A program made the translations under genes and the position numbers. A stretch of 64,000 nucleotides of DNA from G963676095 sp963676095 (GTDB lineage: Bacteria; Bacteroidota; Bacteroidia; Bacteroidales; Prolixibacteraceae). Location: assembly GCA_963676095.1 (NCBI GenBank), contig OY781040.1, positions 6,138,001-6,202,000 of the forward strand, given 5' to 3'. Every line of letters begins with the position of its first letter. Position 1 is the first letter of the stretch. The notes below the pieces were generated by a model. That model worked only from the letters and a program-made list of their open reading frames with translations, did not search any database and had not been told where the DNA came from. Below, in pieces: positions 24,785 to 33,887 of this stretch.

Positions 24785-25783
24785 GTGAAGAATATATTAA
24801 TTGATGATACACTGGGCGTTCCTAAATATCGCCAGATAATAAATTCCATTTATCGTTCCATATCGAATGGCGATTTAAAGCTTGGCGATAAAATTCCGTC
24901 TTTAAATCAGATTTGTTCTGAATTCGACCTTTCAAGGGATACTGTAATGGTGGCTTTTAATGAACTTAAAGCCAAGGGGGTAATTAATTCAATCCCCGGG
25001 AAAGGGTATTATATAAACAGTACGGAGGTACACCTGGACGAGCGGATTTTTGTGTTGTTTGACGAATTGAACGCTTTTAAGGAGGACCTTTATACTTCTT
25101 TAGTGAATAAGCTGGACGTCAAGTCAAATGTCGATATTTATTTTCATCATTTTAATTTTCAGGTTTTTAAAGATTTAATCAGTCAGAGTGCAGGAAAATA
25201 TACTTCTTATATAATCATGCCGGCCACATTCGACCAGACGGCTGACATTATATCGGCACTGCCGGAAGATAAAGTTTATATATTGGATCGGCTGAAACCA
25301 GATTTGGGTTTATACCCGGTTGTTTATCAGGATTTTGAAGAAGATGTATATAATGCCCTCTCTGAAGGAGCCGACTTGCTTGAAAAGTACGATAATCTGG
25401 TTATGGTTTTCCCGGGAGGTAAGGAACCCGAAGGACGGATGATTGGCTTTCAGAAGTTTTGCAAAGAAAAAAATATTCAATTTGAAATACTCAGAAGTCT
25501 TCAGCACCGGAAAATAAAGAGGGGTGAAGCCTATTTTATCCCGTCGGACAGGAACCTGGTGAAGCTGGTTAAAATGGCTGCAGAGCAGGAACTTCAGCTG
25601 GGCAGGGATTTTGGCATTGTATCGTTTAACGACACGGTGCTGAAAGAAGTTGTTGCGGGAGGAATAACCACAATTTCTACCGATTTCAAGCTGATGGGGG
25701 AGACGCTTGCCGATATGATCATGACAAGAAGCCGGGCTAAACAGGCCAACCCTGCCGCCCTGATCCGCAGAAGCTCGCTGTAA
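24785..25783 (+). CDS. GntR-family regulator with sugar-binding domain, likely of galactose genes
   Basis: Winged-helix repressor fused to a periplasmic-binding-protein-like domain, the architecture of Bacillus AraR. GTG at 24785 gives 332 residues; the TTG at 24755 would lie on the -7 box. The DNA-binding part is at about 10-70: PKYRQIINSIYRSISNGDLK, LGDKIPSLNQIC, FDLSRDTVMVAFNELKAKG and a beta-wing GKGYYINST. The rest binds effector (YIIMPATFDQ, YILDRLKPDL, LVMVFPGG, FGIVSFNDTVLKEVVAGGITTIST). It is divergent from galM and lies before galK, with matching sites at 24711-24726 and 25982-25997. Galactose or a derivative is the probable effector. Confidence 0.83.
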   Translation: MKNILIDDTLGVPKYRQIINSIYRSISNGDLKLGDKIPSLNQICSEFDLSRDTVMVAFNELKAKGVINSIPGKGYYINSTEVHLDERIFVLFDELNAFKEDLYTSLVNKLDVKSNVDIYFHHFNFQVFKDLISQSAGKYTSYIIMPATFDQTADIISALPEDKVYILDRLKPDLGLYPVVYQDFEEDVYNALSEGADLLEKYDNLVMVFPGGKEPEGRMIGFQKFCKEKNIQFEILRSLQHRKIKRGEAYFIPSDRNLVKLVKMAAEQELQLGRDFGIVSFNDTVLKEVVAGGITTISTDFKLMGETLADMIMTRSRAKQANPAALIRRSSL

Positions 25784-25981
25784 GATACTCATTTCACCGG
25801 GAGACAGAGCGGGAAAATTCGTTCCATAGAGTCATACCAAACTCATTCATAGGGAACAAAGAGAATAATCTATCTTTTGGAGGTTCTTTGCGGAACTTTG
25901 CGAATGAATTTGTCTGTCTGAACATGTTTCAAAACATAGAATGTTCAAAATGAATCGTGGGTATAATTCGTATTTTTACCC

Positions 25982-25997
25982 ACCAGTACCTACCAGT
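25982..25997. promoter_or_regulatory. GntR-type regulator site before galK
   Basis: ACCAGTACCTACCAGT, differing at one base from the reverse strand of the site at 24711-24726. It follows a TATTTTTA box at 25971-25978 and lies 37 bases before the galK ATG, over the likely transcription start. Confidence 0.65.
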
Positions 25998-26034
25998 TTG
26001 TAATTTATTGCTTAATTATTATAAACCAACAAAA

Positions 26035-27198
26035 ATGGATATAAAAATATTAAAAGAGAAGTTTGTAGAGAAATACGGTGAAGGAAATTTTTCCGGTTAT
26101 TTTTCTCCGGGACGTGTTAATTTAATAGGTGAACATACCGATTATAACGGAGGTTTCGTATTTCCCTGTGCTTTAAGTTTTGGAACATACTGCCTTATCA
26201 GAAAGGTAAACCGCCCTTCGTTCCGTTTTGCTTCCCTGAACATGGACCTAGAAACAGAACTGTCGATGGATCAGTTGACCACCCCTCTGGAAGGGAAGGC
26301 CTGGGTTAATTATCCGCTTGGCGTAATTGCCCAGTTTGTAAAAAGAGGGCTAAACCTTTCATCCGGTGCCGATTTGCTGTTTTACGGAAATGTGCCAAAC
26401 GGGGCGGGTCTTTCTTCTTCTGCTGCCCTGGAAGTCGTAACGGCTGTAGCTATCGACGGCCAGTATGGTTTTGGTCTCGATAGAATTGAACTGGTGAAGA
26501 TCGGGCAAAAGGCTGAACATGAATTTGCAGGAGTTATGTGCGGTATCATGGACCAGTTCGCTTCCGGGATGGGTAAAAAAGACCATGCTATATTCCTGAA
26601 TTGTGATACGCTTGATTTTGATCTGGTTCCGGTTGTTCTTGAAGGTTGTAAAATTATTGTCAGCAATACCAACAGCCCGCATAAACTCGATTCGGGCAAG
26701 TATAACGAACGTGTTCATGAATGTAAAGCCGCAGTGGAAGCGATTAAGCCATACAAGGCAATCAAACAGCTGGCAGATATTTCGCTGGCCGAATTTAAAG
26801 AAGTTGAACCGAAAATTGAAGATAAAGTTGTTCGCGCCCGTGCGCGCCACGTGGTTTCAGAAATCAAAAGAACAACAGATGCTGTTAAGGCACTGAAAGC
26901 CGGGGATCTTGAACTTTTCGGAAAACTGATGAATGCATCGCATGTTTCTCTTCGTGACGATTATGAGGTAACAGGCCCAGAGCTGGATGCAATGGCCGAG
27001 GCTGCATGGAAAATCGATGGCGTTGTCGGATCGCGCATGACCGGTGGCGGTTTTGGCGGTTGCACGGTTTCTGTCGTGAAGAATGAAGCTATCGATACTT
27101 TTATTGAGCAGGTCGGAAAGGAATATGAGGCCAAGACTGGTTTAAAACCTGAATTTTATGTAGCCGAGATTGGCGACGGAGGGAAAAAAGTATTCTAG
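26035..27198 (+). CDS. galK: galactokinase
   Basis: Phosphorylates galactose to galactose 1-phosphate in the Leloir pathway. ATG 26035 gives 387 residues starting MDIKILKEKF; the longer frame from 25957 runs through the operator and is excluded. GHMP-kinase motifs: GRVNLIGEHTDYNGGFVFP near 26-44 (sugar-binding signature), PNGAGLSSSAALEVV near 118-132 (ATP loop), MCGIMDQFASGMG near 166-178 (catalytic Asp) and GSRMTGGGFGGCTVS near 331-345. All conserved positions are present. galT follows 14 bases later. Confidence 0.95.
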   Translation: MDIKILKEKFVEKYGEGNFSGYFSPGRVNLIGEHTDYNGGFVFPCALSFGTYCLIRKVNRPSFRFASLNMDLETELSMDQLTTPLEGKAWVNYPLGVIAQFVKRGLNLSSGADLLFYGNVPNGAGLSSSAALEVVTAVAIDGQYGFGLDRIELVKIGQKAEHEFAGVMCGIMDQFASGMGKKDHAIFLNCDTLDFDLVPVVLEGCKIIVSNTNSPHKLDSGKYNERVHECKAAVEAIKPYKAIKQLADISLAEFKEVEPKIEDKVVRARARHVVSEIKRTTDAVKALKAGDLELFGKLMNASHVSLRDDYEVTGPELDAMAEAAWKIDGVVGSRMTGGGFGGCTVSVVKNEAIDTFIEQVGKEYEAKTGLKPEFYVAEIGDGGKKVF

Positions 27199-27212
27199 GA
27201 AAGGAAAATTCA

Positions 27213-28262
27213 ATGACAGCATTTAATATGGAAGACCATTCTCACCGGAGGTTTAACCCGCTTACCGGCGACTGGATACTGGTCTCGCCACACCGGGCCA
27301 AGCGTCCATGGCAGGGACAGGTTGAAAAGGTGCAGGAAGCAAAACGCCCTGAATATGATCCGTCCTGCTATTTATGTCCGGGAAATGAACGCGCAGGAGG
27401 TGTAAAAAATCCTGACTATAAGGAGACATTTGTTTTTACCAATGATTTCAGTGCCCTTTTGGCCGATGCCCATGAAGGAAGTTTTTCTGATGGCGAATTG
27501 TTTCAGGCTAAAAGCGAGAGCGGGATCTGTAAGGTTATTTGCTTCTCGCCGAGACACGACCTGACCATTCCTGAAATGGAATTGTCTGATATTAAAAAGG
27601 TTGTTGATATCTGGCAACGGGAATATCTTGAGCTTGGGGCCAGGGATTTTATAAATTACGTGCAGATCTTTGAAAATAAAGGAAGTATTATGGGCTGCAG
27701 TAACCCTCATCCTCACGGACAGATTTGGTCGTCAAGTTCAGTTCCGAATGAACCGGCAAAAGAAGATGTTCGTCAGCGGGAATATTATGAGAAACATGGC
27801 CGTACAATGCTTTCCGGTTACCTGGAAAAAGAACTTAAGAACAAAGTCAGGTTACTGGTTCAAAATGATTATTTTGCCGCCTTAATCCCTTACTGGGCAG
27901 TATGGCCTTTCGAAAGCATGATTATCAGTAAAAAGGCTGTTGCCCACATCGGGTTAATGGGAGAGGATGAAAAGTTGGCATTGGCCGATATTTATAAAAA
28001 GCTTACGATCATGTACGACAATCTTTTTGAAGTATCTTTTGCCTATTCGGCAGGGATTCACCAGGCGCCGACCGATGGGAAAGAACATCCGTACTGGCAT
28101 TTTCACATGCATTTTTATCCACCGCTGCTCCGTTCCGCTTCTGTAAAAAAGTTTATGGTCGGCTATGAAATGCTGGCTAATCCGCAGCGGGACATTACAG
28201 CTGAAAGTGCTGCTGCCCGCCTGAGGGAGTTGCCGTCTGCTCATTATAAGAAATGCAATTAA
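27213..28262 (+). CDS. galT: galactose-1-phosphate uridylyltransferase
   Basis: Exchanges UDP between UDP-glucose and galactose 1-phosphate. 349 residues of the HIT superfamily. Zinc-site Cys pair in CYLCPGNERAGG near 53-64, catalytic HPHGQIWSSS near 167-176 and the C-terminal domain YSAGIHQAPTDG with HPYWHFHMHFYPPL. RRFNPLTGDWILVSPHRAKRPWQGQ at the N-terminus, here in two parts, is typical. Sits between galK and the permease, clearly co-transcribed. galE is not in the window. Confidence 0.95.
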   Translation: MTAFNMEDHSHRRFNPLTGDWILVSPHRAKRPWQGQVEKVQEAKRPEYDPSCYLCPGNERAGGVKNPDYKETFVFTNDFSALLADAHEGSFSDGELFQAKSESGICKVICFSPRHDLTIPEMELSDIKKVVDIWQREYLELGARDFINYVQIFENKGSIMGCSNPHPHGQIWSSSSVPNEPAKEDVRQREYYEKHGRTMLSGYLEKELKNKVRLLVQNDYFAALIPYWAVWPFESMIISKKAVAHIGLMGEDEKLALADIYKKLTIMYDNLFEVSFAYSAGIHQAPTDGKEHPYWHFHMHFYPPLLRSASVKKFMVGYEMLANPQRDITAESAAARLRELPSAHYKKCN

Positions 28263-28280
28263 CAACTAAATCTTAGATAA

Positions 28281-29498
28281 ATGACAAACGAAGGTAAAAA
28301 CAAGTATTTATTCCCATTGATTGTAATGGCGTCCCTTTTCTTTTTGTTCGGGTTCATTACAACCATGAATAATTCGACAATTGAGTTTTTGAAAGGTGCT
28401 TTCGGGCTAGATGACGTTCAAAAACAGTTGCCGAATACGTTTTTTTACGGCGCCTATGTGTTGTCGATACCTGTTGGTTTTTTGATCAAACGCATTGGCT
28501 ACCGTTTTTCAATCTTCACCGGATTGGGCTTGATTGCCCTTGGTTTTTTTGCCTGTATTCCCGGTGTTGGGTTCGGTTATTACGGTTTCCTGAGCGCAGT
28601 GTCAATATTTGCTATCGGTGTGGTTATTCTTCAGGTTGCTGCAGCTCCGTATGTGGTTGCACTCGGACCTGCTGAAAGTTCGGCCAGCCGTTTGACTTTG
28701 ACGAATGCACTGAACTCAGTGGCAACGGTTATTGCGCCGATCTTTGTTTCAGTTTTGCTGGTAACCCCTAAATTGAGTGAAGGAGAAGTTTTGTCTAATT
28801 CGGATATTCAGAGCATTGTTAAGTCTCCGTTTATCGGGATAGGTATTGCTACTGCCGTGATTTTGTTTATCATGTTTTTTCTCAAGCTTCCAAATATTAA
28901 AGAAGAGGAAGAAGAAAAAGCAAAGACAGGAACCTATAAGTCGAGCGCTTTTAAATATCCGCATGTTTGGCTGGGCTCTCTGGCAATTTTTGTTTATATG
29001 GGAATTGAAATCGGCATTCCGAGTTTCTTTGCAGACTTTGCCAATAAAACGGGGGCTGTGATAAGCACTTCAACTACTGATATGTTAAAGTTTTACTGGG
29101 GTGGACTGATGGTTGGCCGTTTGCTGGGAATTTTTATCCTGAAAAAATTCAAGCCAACTCTTATTCTTTCAATCTGTGCGCTGGGAGGTGCTGCGATGTT
29201 GGTGGGTGCCATTATTCTGTCGGGAAGCCTCAGCATGTGGTTGTTCCTCGGAACAGGCTTGTTCCATTCTATCATGTGGCCGGTTATTTATAGTCTGGCT
29301 CTTGAGGATTTGGGACCGCATTCAGATGTAGCTTCCGGTATTATTGCAACTTCGGTTATTGGGGCTGCGATCCTGACCCCAATTATGGGTGGAATTCAGT
29401 CTGCTGTAGGTGTTGTTGCCGCTGTTAGTTGCCTGTTTGTATACTATTTGTACCTGCTATTCTTCGCGACCAAAGGATCGAAGATCAGGACTGCCTAG
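28281..29498 (+). CDS. FucP-family sugar:H+ symporter (galactose/glucose permease)
   Basis: Inner-membrane MFS permease of the FucP/GluP branch, 405 residues with about 12 hydrophobic segments. Family features: GFITTMNNSTIEFLKGAFGL in helix 1 and the first loop, YGAYVLSIPVGFLIKRIGYR near 53-72, QVAAAPYVVALG near 117-128, and WGGLMVGRLLGIFILKKFKP in the second half. A short charged loop (PNIKEEEEEKAKTG) separates the halves. Position after galT argues for galactose as substrate; other hexoses are possible. A strong terminator follows. Confidence 0.87.
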   Translation: MTNEGKNKYLFPLIVMASLFFLFGFITTMNNSTIEFLKGAFGLDDVQKQLPNTFFYGAYVLSIPVGFLIKRIGYRFSIFTGLGLIALGFFACIPGVGFGYYGFLSAVSIFAIGVVILQVAAAPYVVALGPAESSASRLTLTNALNSVATVIAPIFVSVLLVTPKLSEGEVLSNSDIQSIVKSPFIGIGIATAVILFIMFFLKLPNIKEEEEEKAKTGTYKSSAFKYPHVWLGSLAIFVYMGIEIGIPSFFADFANKTGAVISTSTTDMLKFYWGGLMVGRLLGIFILKKFKPTLILSICALGGAAMLVGAIILSGSLSMWLFLGTGLFHSIMWPVIYSLALEDLGPHSDVASGIIATSVIGAAILTPIMGGIQSAVGVVAAVSCLFVYYLYLLFFATKGSKIRTA

Positions 29499-29522
29499 AA
29501 GTTAAAGATTTTTCAATAATTT

Positions 29523-29556
29523 TGGCCATTTGGGAAAAACCAAATGGCCTTTTTTA
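29523..29556 (+). terminator. terminator of the gal operon
   Basis: GGCCATTTGG, loop GAAAAA, CCAAATGGCC, then six T. A perfect 10-bp stem, 24 bases after the permease stop. Confidence 0.92.
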
Positions 29557-29610
29557 TTTTAAATATGTTCTAGAGCATGAGGCCATAAAAAAGTGATAAT
29601 TACCAATAAG

Positions 29611-29623
29611 AGTATAAAATACT
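29611..29623. promoter_or_regulatory. candidate AraR operator
   Basis: AGTATAAAATACT is a perfect inverted repeat (5-bp arms, AAA centre), extended by AA/TT outside one mismatch. It lies five bases before the -7 box of the araR-araA unit, where a repressor would block polymerase. Confidence 0.45.
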
Positions 29624-29627
29624 TTTA

Positions 29628-29635
29628 TATTTTTG
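29628..29635 (+). promoter_or_regulatory. candidate -7 box of the araR operon
   Basis: TATTTTTG matches TAnnTTTG. The ATG at 29642 is only six bases beyond, so the message would be nearly leaderless, or translation starts at ATG 29651. Confidence 0.45.
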
Positions 29636-29641
29636 AATCGC

Positions 29642-30349
29642 ATGGATAAAATGAAACGAAATCTTTTAAAGGAACTGTACGGAGAACATCCAAAGCATTA
29701 TGTAGCCGTTGACTGTGTGATTTTTGGGTACATGGATGGTGAGCTTAAACTGCTTTTATATCCCCGAAGTTTTGAGCCGGCCAAAGGAAATTGGTCTCTT
29801 TTGGGAGGTTTTATTCAGGAAAATGAATCGTCGGATATGGCTGCAGCCAGGATTCTTAAACGTACAACTGGTTTAGATCAGATATACATGGAACAAGTTG
29901 CTGCATTTACTGAACCAAACAGGGAATCGGCGGCACGTGTAATCAGTATTGCCTACTATGCCCTGATCCGGCTTGATCAGCACGATGTTGAGATTGTTCA
30001 TCAATATGGGGCAAATTGGTTCCCCCTCGGGAAAAAGCCCGATCTGATTTTTGACCATAATGAGATTGTGGAGAAGGCCCTTGCGAAGTTACAGCAGATG
30101 GCCGGATATCAACTGGTAGGGCCGGAACTTTTACCTGAGTTGTTTACCCTGACCCAGCTGCGCGGGTTGTATGAAGCTATTTTTCAAAGGGCTTTCGATC
30201 CGGGAAACTTCAGAAAAAAAATTCTTTCGCTGGGTGTATTGGAAAGGTCAAACATAAAAGATTCGACCGAGTCCAAAAAAGGAGCTTTTTATTATAGTTA
30301 TATAAAGGATGCTGCCGACAGGGATATCGGACGGATTATAAAAATATAA
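29642..30349 (+). CDS. araR: Nudix-related transcriptional regulator of arabinose use (NrtR family)
   Basis: A 235-residue regulator with an N-terminal Nudix fold and a C-terminal winged helix. Start taken at ATG 29642; a TTG at 29633 lies in the -7 box. Nudix region: YVAVDCVIFGY, LYPRSFEPAKGNWSLLGGFI and ESSDMAAARILKRTTGL; the catalytic Nudix glutamates (REUxEE) are absent, as in ligand-sensing NrtR proteins. Winged helix: LFTLTQLRGLYEAIFQRAFDPGNFRKKIL. The related Bacteroides AraR represses arabinose genes and is released by L-arabinose. Its position just before araA fits this well. Confidence 0.85.
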   Translation: MDKMKRNLLKELYGEHPKHYVAVDCVIFGYMDGELKLLLYPRSFEPAKGNWSLLGGFIQENESSDMAAARILKRTTGLDQIYMEQVAAFTEPNRESAARVISIAYYALIRLDQHDVEIVHQYGANWFPLGKKPDLIFDHNEIVEKALAKLQQMAGYQLVGPELLPELFTLTQLRGLYEAIFQRAFDPGNFRKKILSLGVLERSNIKDSTESKKGAFYYSYIKDAADRDIGRIIKI

Positions 30350-30370
30350 TTAACCTTAAATTATTCTGAG

Positions 30371-31861
30371 ATGGAAAATATCGATCTGAAAAATCTGGAG
30401 GTTTGGTTTGTTACTGGAAGCCAAAACCTCTATGGAGAAGAAACGTTAAAACAAGTAGATAAAGATTCTGCTGCAATAGCAAAGGCAATGGACGAATCGC
30501 CGGAGATTCCTGTTACATTCGTCTTCAAGCCGGTAGTTACCACCCCTGACGAGATTTATAAAATGTGCCTGGAGGCCAACAATGACCGGAAGTGTATAGG
30601 TCTGGTAACATGGATGCATACTTTTTCTCCTGCAAAAATGTGGATACAGGGGTTGAGTGTATTAAACAAACCTTTCGCTCATCTCCATACTCAGTTTAAC
30701 CGGGATATTCCATGGAATGATATCGACATGGATTTTATGAACCTGAACCAGTCTGCACATGGGGGACGTGAATTTGGTTTTATCTGTTCCCGTATGCGTT
30801 TGAACAGAAAAGTAATTGTCGGCCACTGGCAGGATGAGAATGTCCAGAAAAAGCTGGGAATCTGGGTACGTGCAGCCATTGGCTATCACGAATCGAAGTT
30901 ATTGAAAATATGTCGTTTTGGCGATAATATGCGTCATGTGGCTGTGACTGAAGGAGATAAAGTCGAAGCACAAAAGGTTTTGGGTTGGCAGGTAAATTAC
31001 CATGGGGTAGGTGATCTTGTTGCCAGTATGGAAACAGTTACTGATAAGGAAATTGATACCCTGGTGGAAACTTATGCTGTAGAATATAACCTGCAAGATA
31101 AATCAAGCGAAAGCGTACGTTATCAGGCAAAGATAGAACTGGGACTGAAGAAATTTCTTGATAAAGGCGGATATAAAGCATTTACTACCAATTTTGAAGA
31201 TTTGCATGGATTGAAACAACTTCCCGGACTTGCCTGTCAGCACCTGATGTCGCTTGGTTATGGTTTTGGAGCAGAGGGCGACTGGAAACAATCCGCCCTT
31301 GTACACATCATGAAGGTAATGGCTGCAGGTCTCAAGGGAGGATGTTCGTTCATGGAAGATTATACGTATCATCTGGATCCTGTTCAACCAGCCGTTCTCA
31401 GCGCCCATATGCTTGAGGTTTGTCCTTCAATTGCTGACGGAAAAGCAAATGTCGAGGTTCATCCTCTGGGGATTGGTGGCAAAGATGCTCCTGCGCGTTT
31501 GGTCTTTAATGTTCCGGAGGGCGATGGGATCAATGCTACTTTGGTTGACATGGGAGGACGTTTCCGTATGATTGTTAACCCGGTCAAGGCTATCAAGCCG
31601 CAACCCCTTCCAAAACTTCCTGTAGCGCGTGCTTTATGGGTACCGATGCCAAATCTGGAAATTGGTGCTACTGCCTGGATCCTGGCCGGAGGGGCTCACC
31701 ACACCAGTTTTTCGATGGCCCTGAACCGTGAATACCTGGAAGACCTGGCAGAAATGCTGAGCCTGGAGTTTGTCGTTATCGATGAACAAACCACAATTCC
31801 CGAATTCAAGAAAGAACTTAGATGGAATGATTTATACTATCATCTGTCAAAGGGATTATAA
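30371..31861 (+). CDS. araA: L-arabinose isomerase
   Basis: Converts L-arabinose to L-ribulose; cytosolic, Mn-dependent. 496 residues, the usual length. Recognisable stretches: EVWFVTGSQNLYGEETLKQV at 10-29, TWMHTFSPAKMW near 80-91, FNRDIPWNDIDMDFMNLNQS near 111-130, the metal Glu in FGAEGDWKQSALV near 303-315 and FMEDYTYHL, and His in GGAHHTSFSMAL near the C-terminus. It follows araR by 21 bases and is followed 37 bases later by the symporter. Confidence 0.96.
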   Translation: MENIDLKNLEVWFVTGSQNLYGEETLKQVDKDSAAIAKAMDESPEIPVTFVFKPVVTTPDEIYKMCLEANNDRKCIGLVTWMHTFSPAKMWIQGLSVLNKPFAHLHTQFNRDIPWNDIDMDFMNLNQSAHGGREFGFICSRMRLNRKVIVGHWQDENVQKKLGIWVRAAIGYHESKLLKICRFGDNMRHVAVTEGDKVEAQKVLGWQVNYHGVGDLVASMETVTDKEIDTLVETYAVEYNLQDKSSESVRYQAKIELGLKKFLDKGGYKAFTTNFEDLHGLKQLPGLACQHLMSLGYGFGAEGDWKQSALVHIMKVMAAGLKGGCSFMEDYTYHLDPVQPAVLSAHMLEVCPSIADGKANVEVHPLGIGGKDAPARLVFNVPEGDGINATLVDMGGRFRMIVNPVKAIKPQPLPKLPVARALWVPMPNLEIGATAWILAGGAHHTSFSMALNREYLEDLAEMLSLEFVVIDEQTTIPEFKKELRWNDLYYHLSKGL

Positions 31862-31898
31862 ATAATAAAACCAATAGACAAACTTAAACTTAGGACTA

Positions 31899-33617
31899 AT
31901 GGCTTTACTTGACTGGATCGTAATCGGAATTTTTGCGCTTGCACTCATCGGTATTATCGTCTGGGTGTTTAATCAAAAGCAAAACAGCTCCGGAGATTAT
32001 TTCCTGGCCGGACGTGACGCCACGTGGCTGGCTATCGGGGCTTCTATTTTTGCTTCTAATATCGGATCAGAGCACCTTATCGGGCTTGCCGGGGCCGGGG
32101 CTTCAAGCGGAATGGCAATGGCCCATTGGGAAATTCAGGGATGGATGATCCTGATTCTTGGATGGGTTTTCGTACCATTTTATTCCAGAAGCATGGTCTC
32201 AACAATGCCTGAGTTTCTGGAACGAAGGTATAACAAGGAATCTAGAAGCATCCTTTCCATTATTTCTTTGGTTAGCTATGTGCTGACAAAGGTTGCTGTG
32301 ACTGTTTATGCCGGAGGGCTTGTTTTTCAGCAGGTTTTTGGAATTGACAGTATTTGGGGAATTGACTTTTTCTGGATTTCCGCCATTGGACTGGTCCTGT
32401 TGACAGCTATTTACACGGTTATTGGCGGAATGAAATCTGTCCTGTATACCTCAGTGCTTCAAACTCCTATTTTGTTGCTGGGATCCTTGATTATTCTGGT
32501 TCTTGGTCTCAAGGCTGTAGGCGGATGGGAGCAAGTTGTCGCTATAACCAGTGCTGTTAAGGTAAATGAGCATGGCGATACAATGTTTAACCTCATTCGT
32601 AGCAATCACGATGCCAATTTTCCATGGCTTGGGGTACTTATTGGCTCATCTGTTATTGGATTTTGGTATTGGTGTACCGACCAGTATATTGTACAGCGGG
32701 TACTTTCAGGAAAAAATGAATCAGAAGCCCGCAGAGGGGCGATATTCGGAGCATATTTAAAGCTTACTCCTGTATTTTTGTTCCTGATCCCGGGAATGAT
32801 TGCATTTGCCATGGCAAAAAAAGGCGTCATGGTCCACGGTGAAGTATTTACTCTTTCTTCGTCCGATGCTGCTTTCCCGACATTGGTGGCCAAGTTGTTA
32901 CCGGCCGGTGTAAAAGGGCTCGTTGTATGCGGTATTCTAGCTGCGCTGATGAGTTCGCTGGCTTCGCTGTTCAACTCGTCTTCCATGTTATTCACGATCG
33001 ACTTTTATAAGAAGTTCCGCCCGGATGCCAGTGAAAAGAAACTGCTTCATGTAGGAAGGATGGCAACTGTCGTTGTTGTAATCCTGGGAATTTTATGGAT
33101 ACCGGTTATGCGGAGTATCGGAAGTGTGCTTTATAATTACCTGCAGGACGTTCAGTCTGTCCTTGCCCCGGGAATTGCTGCTGCTTTCCTTTTGGGAATT
33201 GCTTCTTCAAAACCTACTCCCAAAGGAGGTATGTGGGGAATGATTGCCGGATTTGTTATCGGGATTACCAGGCTGGGGGCCAAGGTGCTGTATTCAACGC
33301 TGGCCGGTCATGCAGGTTATACGGACGTAAAACTATGGGCTGCCGATAACGGGGTTCATAATTTGTTCTATACATTATTTTACGATGTGAACTGGTTATT
33401 CTTCAGCGGTGGCATGCTGGTTTTCTGTATCCTGGTGATCATGGTTGTCAGCAAGTTTACAAAATCTGCGCCGGAAGCCCAGATTGAAGGATTGACTTTC
33501 TCCTCGGCTACAGTAGCACAAAAAGCCGCAACGCGGGCAAGCTGGAATAAATGGGATGTGGTCCATTCTGTAATCATTATTGGTTTTACAGTGGCTTTTT
33601 ATGTCTATTTCTGGTAG
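31899..33617 (+). CDS. sodium:solute symporter, probable L-arabinose/galactose transporter
   Basis: SSS-family (SGLT-like) Na+ symporter, 572 residues with about 14 hydrophobic segments. FLAGRDATWLAIGASIFASN near 36-55 is the family start, GLAGAGASSGMAMAHWEIQGW follows, GGMKSVLYTSVLQ near 176-188 is the SSS signature and GLVVCGILAALMSSLASLFN near 344-363 matches the SGLT helix-8 region. Position between araA and araD indicates arabinose as substrate, though SGLT relatives often carry galactose or glucose. Co-transcription with araA is likely. Confidence 0.85.
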   Translation: MALLDWIVIGIFALALIGIIVWVFNQKQNSSGDYFLAGRDATWLAIGASIFASNIGSEHLIGLAGAGASSGMAMAHWEIQGWMILILGWVFVPFYSRSMVSTMPEFLERRYNKESRSILSIISLVSYVLTKVAVTVYAGGLVFQQVFGIDSIWGIDFFWISAIGLVLLTAIYTVIGGMKSVLYTSVLQTPILLLGSLIILVLGLKAVGGWEQVVAITSAVKVNEHGDTMFNLIRSNHDANFPWLGVLIGSSVIGFWYWCTDQYIVQRVLSGKNESEARRGAIFGAYLKLTPVFLFLIPGMIAFAMAKKGVMVHGEVFTLSSSDAAFPTLVAKLLPAGVKGLVVCGILAALMSSLASLFNSSSMLFTIDFYKKFRPDASEKKLLHVGRMATVVVVILGILWIPVMRSIGSVLYNYLQDVQSVLAPGIAAAFLLGIASSKPTPKGGMWGMIAGFVIGITRLGAKVLYSTLAGHAGYTDVKLWAADNGVHNLFYTLFYDVNWLFFSGGMLVFCILVIMVVSKFTKSAPEAQIEGLTFSSATVAQKAATRASWNKWDVVHSVIIIGFTVAFYVYFW

Positions 33618-33753
33618 TATGGGACTATGAATAGTAATCATGAGTAACGAAATATCAATATCAATCGGGATGCAGCCGGATGTCTCTGCTGTTTTTCTTG
33701 AGGTACTGCTGTCATTACGGTTACAATTGGAAAATTTCGTATAGATAATCTTG

Positions 33754-33851
33754 AAGGGGGATGGTCCTGATAAACTCAGTATCCGTCCCCGTTTCATTTA
33801 GTCATTTGGGTTTGACTATTTATAAAGCTCATATCCTTTTTTGTATGAGCT
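33754..33851 (+). promoter_or_regulatory. two hairpins in the symporter-araD spacer
   Basis: The 270-base spacer has no gene. GGGGATGG (from about 33757) pairs with CCGTCCCC (33783-33790, one G-T pair). AGCTCATA near 33827 pairs with TATGAGCT near 33845, 8 bp. Neither has a proper T-tail. They may process or attenuate the long ara message. Confidence 0.4.
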
Positions 33852-33887
33852 CTTGATCTGATATTTTCACAGTTAAACAGAACAAAG

